The notes under the pieces were generated by a model. The model searched no databases. It was not told where the DNA came from and worked only from the letters and a program-made list of their open reading frames with translations. From an uncultured Oscillospiraceae bacterium (GTDB lineage Bacteria; Bacillota; Clostridia; Oscillospirales; Oscillospiraceae): a stretch of DNA of 64,000 nt. How positions within the stretch are numbered: the stretch's first letter is position 1; each line of letters begins with the position of its first letter. Positions 59,002-64,000 of this stretch are shown here, piece after piece. The position numbers and the translations under genes were made by a program. Location of the stretch: contig CANRDC010000001.1 in the NCBI GenBank assembly GCA_947629245.1, positions 29,667-93,666 of the forward strand. The letters run 5' to 3'.

Positions 59002-59676
59002 ATGGCGAGGCAGTTCATCATCTTCGATACTGAGACGACGGGTTTACGCCGTGCTACTGGAGACCTTTCCAGTCCTTCTGGACTCCAAAGTCGTGGTGAT
59101 GAAGTCTGCCAGATTGGCGGTATTATAGCAGGGGAAGATATGAAACCCATCAGGACCTTCTGCTATTACTGCGACACTATTGCTGCTAACTCCTCTAAAG
59201 GAGCTTACGAGGTTCATGGTATCGACTCAAAAGATATCAGGAGCCACGTCCGATGCCAGTTTCTGGAGGTAGTGTTGTTGCACTACCTCCAGGAGTTTTT
59301 CCAGCCTGACACAGTATTCGTTGGCTGGAATATCGAATTCGACATGTCGATGGTTCGACAGACTATTTCTAATGCTCCGGCGTCCTTCGACTGGAAACCG
59401 TTTAAAGGTCAAATTGTGCCCAAGAGTGGACGCTGGTCAGTGGACGCCATGTCTTTTTTCCCTGCTGGAAAGACGTATAGAAAGCTCGCTACATTTGCAA
59501 CTGAACTCGCATACTATCGCCATGAGTTCTTTTATGAGAACTCGCGGCTCAATATATCAACCAACTGCATGGAAATGTTAAAACCTTCGTGCCTTAAGGC
59601 GCATAATTCATTCTTTGATGCACTTGATACTTTCCTCTTGTGGAGGGACCGGATATGGCAACAAAAGCTGATTTAA
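59002..59676 (+). CDS. DnaQ-like DEDDh 3'-5' exonuclease, 224 aa
   Basis: ATG follows GGGAGGCTGAAACT. Motif ExoI FDTETTGL (D9, E11), then EVCQIGG, ExoII VGWNIEFDMSMV and ExoIII AHNSFFDALDTFLL with the H-x4-D spacing of the DEDDh subgroup. It removes nucleotides from 3' ends and may proofread or trim DNA or RNA. The polymerase in this element has its own proofreading domain, so this is a second, free-standing exonuclease. Overlaps the next gene by 22 bases. Confidence 0.9.
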   Translation: MARQFIIFDTETTGLRRATGDLSSPSGLQSRGDEVCQIGGIIAGEDMKPIRTFCYYCDTIAANSSKGAYEVHGIDSKDIRSHVRCQFLEVVLLHYLQEFFQPDTVFVGWNIEFDMSMVRQTISNAPASFDWKPFKGQIVPKSGRWSVDAMSFFPAGKTYRKLATFATELAYYRHEFFYENSRLNISTNCMEMLKPSCLKAHNSFFDALDTFLLWRDRIWQQKLI

Positions 59677-61298
59677 TGCTGGAGTCCGCGAAGAAGAATG
59701 AAAAGCTTACAATGCTTGAGAATTCTATTCGTGACTTAACAGCTAAGATTAACGCAATACCTGGCGAACTTCAGCAGAGCAAAGACTCTGCAAGAGCAAA
59801 GGCTCAAGCGGACTATCAAAAGAAGCGGGAGAGCAAAGTCGCCAGGATTAACTCCGCTGTCGCAAAGAAGCGTGACGATGCTTCTAAGCTCATAGATACC
59901 TTCACGGAGCTCGAACCTACAGAGTTCGCCGGGAAGGTCGAGATACAGGAGCTCGAAGACCATCTGGCCGAGGTCTATCCTGACCAGATGATTTTGAACT
60001 ATGTGTGCATGAACCCCATCGACATCACTTCTGACGAAGAGGCTTATCGCATATATAGTAGTATCGAAGCTGGCATCATGTCCACGTCTAAGGGTGGGAA
60101 GTTCTCCGGCGCTATCTTCAACGGCTTGACCAATATGTTGAATGTCATAACTGATAAGCCGAATGTTGGTAGTAAAATTCTCATAGCTATCCCACTTTTG
60201 TATGCCGTGTTTCTTATCTTTGCGCCATTCCTTCTGCTGACAGCGTTCGCCGTAATGGGTATCACTTCTGCAATCCACGGCTTTGCTATTAAGAGCTTAT
60301 TGCGAAAGTTATACTCAGTAAAGCTCTATTTAAACGCGTCGTATGATGAAGACATCTTCCGCCAGGATAAGGACGACGTGATGTGTCAGGTCGATGCCTT
60401 TCTTGACGCCGCCAAGGAGTATGCACTGAACGCTCTCAATGAGGACGAGTTTCACTACGACGAGTCTATTGACCGTCAGCTGGAGCATAAAGCTGATATT
60501 GAGCGTAAACGACTTGAGCAATCAAGGGAGCTTAACAATAGTCAACTTGAACAGGTAAAGGAAGAGCTCGCCAAGCTTGTCGAGCAGATTGACGCACTCA
60601 ATGAGGAAGAAGCTAAGCGTGCGCAGACAGCTAAGAAGGAATTTCTTGGAACTGTTAAGTGGGAGCGGAAGTGGATTGACTACTTGTTCGTCGATGTGAC
60701 CAACGAGAACAAGGTTATGATGTTACCGTTCGTCAAGGCTAACTCCTGCTACTTCTCTAAGGACGCCGAAGCTCTTAAGGCGTTCTCTCGCCTTGTTACT
60801 TTCCAGTGTATGCTCCGTATGCACCCTGAGTACGCCAGTCAAGTTGTGCTTGACTATAAATATATGGGCGGTGAGTTGACGCAATATCTTAGTCTTGAGG
60901 CTAATGCTTGCATCAAAATGTGCTTCACTGAGGAAGATACGAAGAAGCAGCAGGAGCTCATTACTAACGACATCAGAGCCAGGACAAAGAATATCTTGGC
61001 CTCGTCCGCCAGTCTTGACGACTTCAACGAACTCATGAAGACCTACAATGCGAATGGCGAATACTATGTCATAACGCATATCTTCGGTCTGACAAGCATC
61101 AATACTGACATGCTTAACTGGTTCAGAAATGGGCCACGTGTCGGTTACATCTTCAAATTCTACTGGACCGTGCAGGAGATGCAGAATTTGAAGGACAATT
61201 TACCACTCGAAGACATCAAAGACTTTTACGAGATACTCAACAATCCTATGCCTCGCACGTCCAGCGCTGTGAAAAGGCTTGTTGGGCTCACCTCCTAA
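59655..61298 (+). CDS. Coiled-coil membrane protein, 547 aa
   Basis: ATG 59655 follows TGGAGGGACCGGAT. Residues 1-75 and about 270-320 are charged coiled coil; between them two adjacent membrane helices (LIAIPLLYAVFLIFAPFLLL and LTAFAVMGITSAI) lie at about 175-215. The C-terminal 230 residues are mixed alpha/beta. The shape suggests a membrane-anchored scaffold. No known family. It ends the operon; a hairpin follows at once. Confidence 0.78.
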   Translation: MATKADLMLESAKKNEKLTMLENSIRDLTAKINAIPGELQQSKDSARAKAQADYQKKRESKVARINSAVAKKRDDASKLIDTFTELEPTEFAGKVEIQELEDHLAEVYPDQMILNYVCMNPIDITSDEEAYRIYSSIEAGIMSTSKGGKFSGAIFNGLTNMLNVITDKPNVGSKILIAIPLLYAVFLIFAPFLLLTAFAVMGITSAIHGFAIKSLLRKLYSVKLYLNASYDEDIFRQDKDDVMCQVDAFLDAAKEYALNALNEDEFHYDESIDRQLEHKADIERKRLEQSRELNNSQLEQVKEELAKLVEQIDALNEEEAKRAQTAKKEFLGTVKWERKWIDYLFVDVTNENKVMMLPFVKANSCYFSKDAEALKAFSRLVTFQCMLRMHPEYASQVVLDYKYMGGELTQYLSLEANACIKMCFTEEDTKKQQELITNDIRARTKNILASSASLDDFNELMKTYNANGEYYVITHIFGLTSINTDMLNWFRNGPRVGYIFKFYWTVQEMQNLKDNLPLEDIKDFYEILNNPMPRTSSAVKRLVGLTS

Positions 61299-61306
61299 AT
61301 TCATGA

Positions 61307-61335
61307 GAATATACATGTTTCACTTATGTATATTC
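61307..61335. terminator. AT-rich hairpin after the 59655 gene
   Basis: A perfect 10-bp stem (61307-61316 with 61326-61335) without a T-run after it; it may stabilise the RNA end or be a weak terminator or operator for the next operon. Confidence 0.45.
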
Positions 61336-61395
61336 AGAAATGAGAAGGACTGACGACCCTACTCATTCACTCTCGATTAAGGAGGAATACCCAGC

Positions 61396-61695
61396 ATGTC
61401 TACAGTTTACAACCTGGAAGACGCCATCCAGAAGATGCCGGCTGTTCTCGAAGATGTTGAGAACCTTATCAACACCGAGATTCCCAACGTCATTACCGCT
61501 CTCGAAGAGGGCGGCAAAGAGGTCGGTGCGCAGTCCCTTATCGACGACTGCAACTCCGCCATCCAGCAGCTTGAGGCCCTCAAGGACCTTATCCAGCAGC
61601 TTCTCGGTGAGGAGGGCGACAGCGTGACCAACGCTACCCTCTATGGCGCCTTCGCCGCCATGAAGAAGATGCAGGCCACCCTGAACGGCGACTAA
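61396..61695 (+). CDS. Small helical protein, 99 aa, highly expressed; WXG100-like size and fold
   Basis: ATG follows TTAAGGAGGAATACCCAGC. All-helical, acidic, no signal peptide, no Trp. Two long helices are separated by a turn EEGGKEVG near residue 43. C-ending codons dominate, a sign of high expression. With the next gene it forms a tandem pair of about 100-residue helical proteins, as do Esx/WXG100 proteins of Gram-positive bacteria. The W-x-G motif itself is absent, so the relation is only a hypothesis; abundant structural or DNA-associated proteins are the alternative. Confidence 0.75.
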   Translation: MSTVYNLEDAIQKMPAVLEDVENLINTEIPNVITALEEGGKEVGAQSLIDDCNSAIQQLEALKDLIQQLLGEEGDSVTNATLYGAFAAMKKMQATLNGD

Positions 61696-61714
61696 GAGAA
61701 AGGAGTGTTGACAC

Positions 61715-62062
61715 ATGCCCGGAACTGTAAATCTTAAACCCGAAGTCGGCACCGAACTGGCCGCCGGTCTGTCCAAGGTTCTCGACGGTACCGTCCTGGA
61801 GGTCATTCAGACCGCCTATGATGGCATCCGCGCTCTCGGCGATGACAACCACATCGTGGAGTCCATCAAAGAGAAGTTCATGAAAATCCAGGAGAAGTAC
61901 AACGGCGACCTCGTGCCCGCCGCCAACTCCGTCAAGGCCAAGTTCGAGGCTTATACTGACTACGCTGAGTACGTCAGCAAGCTGAGCATCGACACCGGCG
62001 TCAAGGACGTCGATGTTGGCTCCGTCAAGCCCAACAACTACGACGCCGCGAAGAACCTTTAA
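61715..62062 (+). CDS. Small helical protein, 115 aa, highly expressed; WXG100-like pair partner
   Basis: ATG follows AGAAAGGAGTGTTGACAC. Helical from about residue 10 to 95, with YNGD near residue 68, a Y-x-G at a place where WXG100 proteins have W-x-G between their two helices. Strong C-ending codon bias, as in the preceding gene, 20 bases upstream. No signal peptide. Last gene of the window; the operon terminator lies at 62158. Confidence 0.75.
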   Translation: MPGTVNLKPEVGTELAAGLSKVLDGTVLEVIQTAYDGIRALGDDNHIVESIKEKFMKIQEKYNGDLVPAANSVKAKFEAYTDYAEYVSKLSIDTGVKDVDVGSVKPNNYDAAKNL

Positions 62063-62157
62063 GCTCTTCAAGGGCCCTATTCGTCTAACGGGTCCTCTTG
62101 GGACGAGCCTCCAATATCATGGATATACTGGAGTAGCCTTCCTAAACATATGAGTTC

Positions 62158-62192
62158 GGGTGACCACTGAACCACCAGTGGTCACCCTTATT
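62158..62192 (+). terminator. Operon terminator
   Basis: A perfect 12-bp stem (62158-62169 with 62176-62187, loop AACCAC) followed by TTATTCTC. Between the last stop and this stem are two further small stems (TCGTC with GACGA, CTCCA with TGGAG). Confidence 0.8.
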
Positions 62193-62199
62193 CTCGCTT

Positions 62200-63918
62200 A
62201 TTTTAACCTAAGTTTTTCTGGTTGTTGTAAGATAATGCTTCATCATTGCATTGTTGAAGTATTTAAGTGTGGAGATAAGAGCTCAGCGATGAACTTTTAT
62301 CTATGCACTTGAGTGCAGAGCCAAGAGAGCATGAGACATGGAGTCGTGAGTCTGTCCCGTGACGTGGCCTGTTTATCTGCCGCATATGACTTTGCAGAGT
62401 CCTCTAATGCCATGCTTGAGGAGGGGCAGCAGTACGCATGTGAATCATGGGCATAGGCGTAACTGCGCGGTGAGTGTGATGTGGGCATACCACGCACATC
62501 ACTGATGGGTAGACGCGAGCATCTATTGGCTCGCGTCTACCCTATCTATCCGACTGACGTCGGAAGTACAGCTGTACTAATACTTCCTCTGAGTGTAGCT
62601 GTGCTTCGGGCGCCAGGCCACCGGCCGCCCGACTGGGGTAGGTGTCTCCCACAGCACCTACTCAGACGCGCATTGCTCATGTGCCGTCTTTTCTCTCTTT
62701 GGGTGCGGGAGGCCGTCCGCGGCGCTTCCGCACCCATCTTACTACGGCCAGTAGGGTACATCTCTTGATGTGCTCTTTATAGGTGCGATTATGTCGTACT
62801 AACACTGGTACTCGTGCGTTGCTAAGAACAACGTACTCTACGACCTCTTTCTGAGGTCCGGCCAGAGTCTGCATGTTACAGAAGAGTAGCATGTTCAGCT
62901 CTACATGTTCTGGTTTGGACTAAACCCAACCGGCACCCTGTTAGCCATTGTGCAACTCAGTGGCTCTATCCAGTCCTGGCGTGGGAATGACCACGCCAGT
63001 CCTAACGACGTCGGCGCATGACTGACGTCCTCCTACTGCTACGGTCTGCAGACCGTAGCATATCAGTCGGTTAGACCTTGTCCCTAAAGGTCAATGGTAC
63101 GGAGAGGGCTCTTAGGAGTCCCTCCGTACCCACTCCCGATGATTATTGGTTGTTCAGTGAACTACCTTTGTCATATAGCTATTTTTTCCTTCACTCCCTT
63201 TGGTGCGGGAGCCTTTAATTGTGTGGGGCTCCCGCACGACCCTACTATTTTGTCGGCAAAGCGTGTTTTTACTCCCACGCTTGGATATAGTCGTACCGGG
63301 CTTTTCTTTCACATTTTCATATTCACCGGCCGCGACCTCTGCCGAGGTGTACATTCCGTTTGACGGTGTGTTACACCAGGTGTGTAGAATACGATGTATT
63401 TTGCGCATCTTTGGATAAGTGTCTATGGCTCTTATCCCAATGGCGCGGTGCTTATAGTACCGCGCATCAAAAGCCTTGGGTGCGTTCTTTCAGTTGTGTC
63501 TGCGCACCCGTACTGCTAAGCCCGCATGTAGTGGCCTGGTGAATACCACCACATGCGGGCCCTCCTACGCTGTGGACACCTCGGCCCTACCTACTACGAT
63601 GAGGGAATAAGCTCCGTTACGACGTCGAACGGGTTGGGTTCTCTCACGTAGATTGATGGGAATGTCCGAGGTGTTTACATATTAGGCCAATGTTGGCCAG
63701 TATTTAGTGCGCACATACTGGTGACGGAGGCTTAAATCACTCGTCAAAGAAAATCATGGAGGGAAGAGTCCGGTTGCAATTCCCCGGACTCTTGGCCCTT
63801 CGCTCCATTTTCTTGGAGCTTAGCCGTGCGTCATTGAGGTACAGTTAAGCTCTGGGAAAATAAATTAGAAATCCCAGACCTCTGGTGTGGAGGACGCTCT
63901 ATTGCGTCCTCCTTTTTT
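62200..63918 (+). ncRNA. Very large structured noncoding RNA candidate (about 1.7 kb)
   Basis: No reading frame here has a ribosome binding site or plausible composition; short open frames run through hairpins. The stretch holds at least 16 inverted repeats: 62507-62542 (14 bp), 62562-62587, 62638-62661, 62701-62735, 62976-62999 (9 bp), 63037-63060 (24-base perfect palindrome), 63096-63130, 63203-63237 (11 bp), 63259-63282, 63443-63465, 63478-63509, 63520-63560 (15 bp, one mismatch), long-range 63576-63584 with 63666-63674, 63697-63721, 63757-63807 with 63765-63792 nested, and 63851-63878. It starts after a terminator and ends in one. Such size and density recall the large ornate RNAs of phages (GOLLD, ROOL) but I cannot show homology. 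The 5' end is unknown; several RNAs are possible. Confidence 0.5.
63889..63918 (+). terminator. Rho-independent terminator closing the noncoding region
   Basis: A perfect 9-bp GC-rich stem (63889-63897 with 63904-63912, loop TCTATT) followed by six T's: a textbook form. No gene lies within 1.8 kb upstream, so it must end a noncoding transcript. Confidence 0.93.
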
Positions 63919-64000
63919 ATCGGCTTACACTCTCAGCCGCCATGTTGTGTTTCTATCTGAGGCATATGATGTTTTCTCCTAACGGCGGAGAGTTTGAGCA
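63919..64000. other. Window end, no gene seen
   Basis: These 82 bases hold one CGCCATG word (63938-63944) and, at the very end, a GGCGGAGAG that could be a ribosome binding site for a gene outside the window. Nothing else is supported. Confidence 0.4.

Noticed and set aside
62071..62150. tRNA-Glu-like start (GGGCCCT, then ATTCGTCTAACGGG)
   Set aside because: The D-arm-like part is suggestive, but no matching acceptor 3' strand, anticodon arm of proper size or T-arm follows.
62481..63542. Several open frames of 60-95 codons on both strands in the hairpin region
   Set aside because: None has a ribosome binding site or protein-like composition, and they run through inverted repeats.
63985..64000. 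AGAGTTTGA at the window end, like the 5' end of 16S rRNA
   Set aside because: Only nine bases match and the next bases (GCA) differ from the rRNA sequence; a chance match at a cut end.
1..64000. Stop codon recoding, as in some very large gut phages
   Set aside because: TAA, TGA and TAG each end genes at positions followed by a ribosome binding site and a new gene (for example TAG at 13841, 17540 and 41160).
1..64000. CRISPR arrays, insertion sequences or integrase genes
   Set aside because: No regularly spaced direct repeats, transposase or recombinase motifs were seen on either strand.

Overview
The window reads as part of the genome of a very large phage, or a related giant extrachromosomal element, of a Gram-positive, Clostridia-like host. 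The evidence is: every credible gene lies on the + strand in tightly packed operons with strong AGGAGG-type ribosome binding sites; a single polypeptide joins RNA polymerase beta and beta-prime; there is a family A DNA polymerase with a proofreading domain; several lipoprotein signal peptides are of the kind common in Firmicutes; and one protein carries an LPNTG motif. TAA, TGA and TAG all end genes, so the standard code is used. No terminase, portal, capsid or tail gene is recognisable, so phage is an inference.

Region 1 (1-20.9 kb) is accessory. It holds about 16 diverged paralogues (one cut by the window edge) that share the N-terminus M-[FLIV]-x-Q-T-x-[LIM]-[YF]-[YW], a central [YWF]-D patch and a late [AG]-x-[YF]-[ST]-x-x-[ED] patch. 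Between them lie an ADP-ribosyltransferase-like protein, a NERD nuclease with a zinc ribbon, a SLOG/YpsA-like protein, a Fic protein with a degenerate active site, an LPD28-domain protein, a GNAT acetyltransferase, three lipoproteins (one DUF2318-like, two with a pseudopilin-GspG-like C-terminus) and a prepilin peptidase split into two genes in reversed order. Many proteins here, and the RNA polymerase, end in a similar short peptide ([MLI]-x-[LI]-x).

Region 2 (21-42.3 kb) is the information-processing core: the 2755-residue fused RNA polymerase, an HNH endonuclease with a hydrophobic tail, a 1141-residue unknown protein, the family A polymerase, and small membrane proteins. Region 3 (42.5-62.1 kb) has a protein resembling only the zinc-finger/HhH/BRCT half of NAD-dependent DNA ligase, an 1140-residue unknown, a possible clamp-loader delta-like protein, acidic Pro/Glu-rich proteins, one of which has a strong internal start, two more lipoproteins, an OB-fold protein, a DEDDh exonuclease, a coiled-coil membrane protein and a tandem pair of about 100-residue helical proteins with the codon bias of highly expressed genes.

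Region 4 (62.06-64.0 kb) has no credible gene. After an operon terminator at 62158-62187 come about 1.7 kb packed with stable inverted repeats and closed by a textbook Rho-independent terminator at 63889-63918. This is best explained as one very large structured RNA or a cluster of structured RNAs.

Reading the layout together: replication and transcription enzymes form a core, flanked upstream by an expanded set of probable host-interaction proteins and downstream by envelope-associated and abundant small proteins. Functions for the paralogue family and the two very large unknown proteins cannot be assigned from sequence alone.
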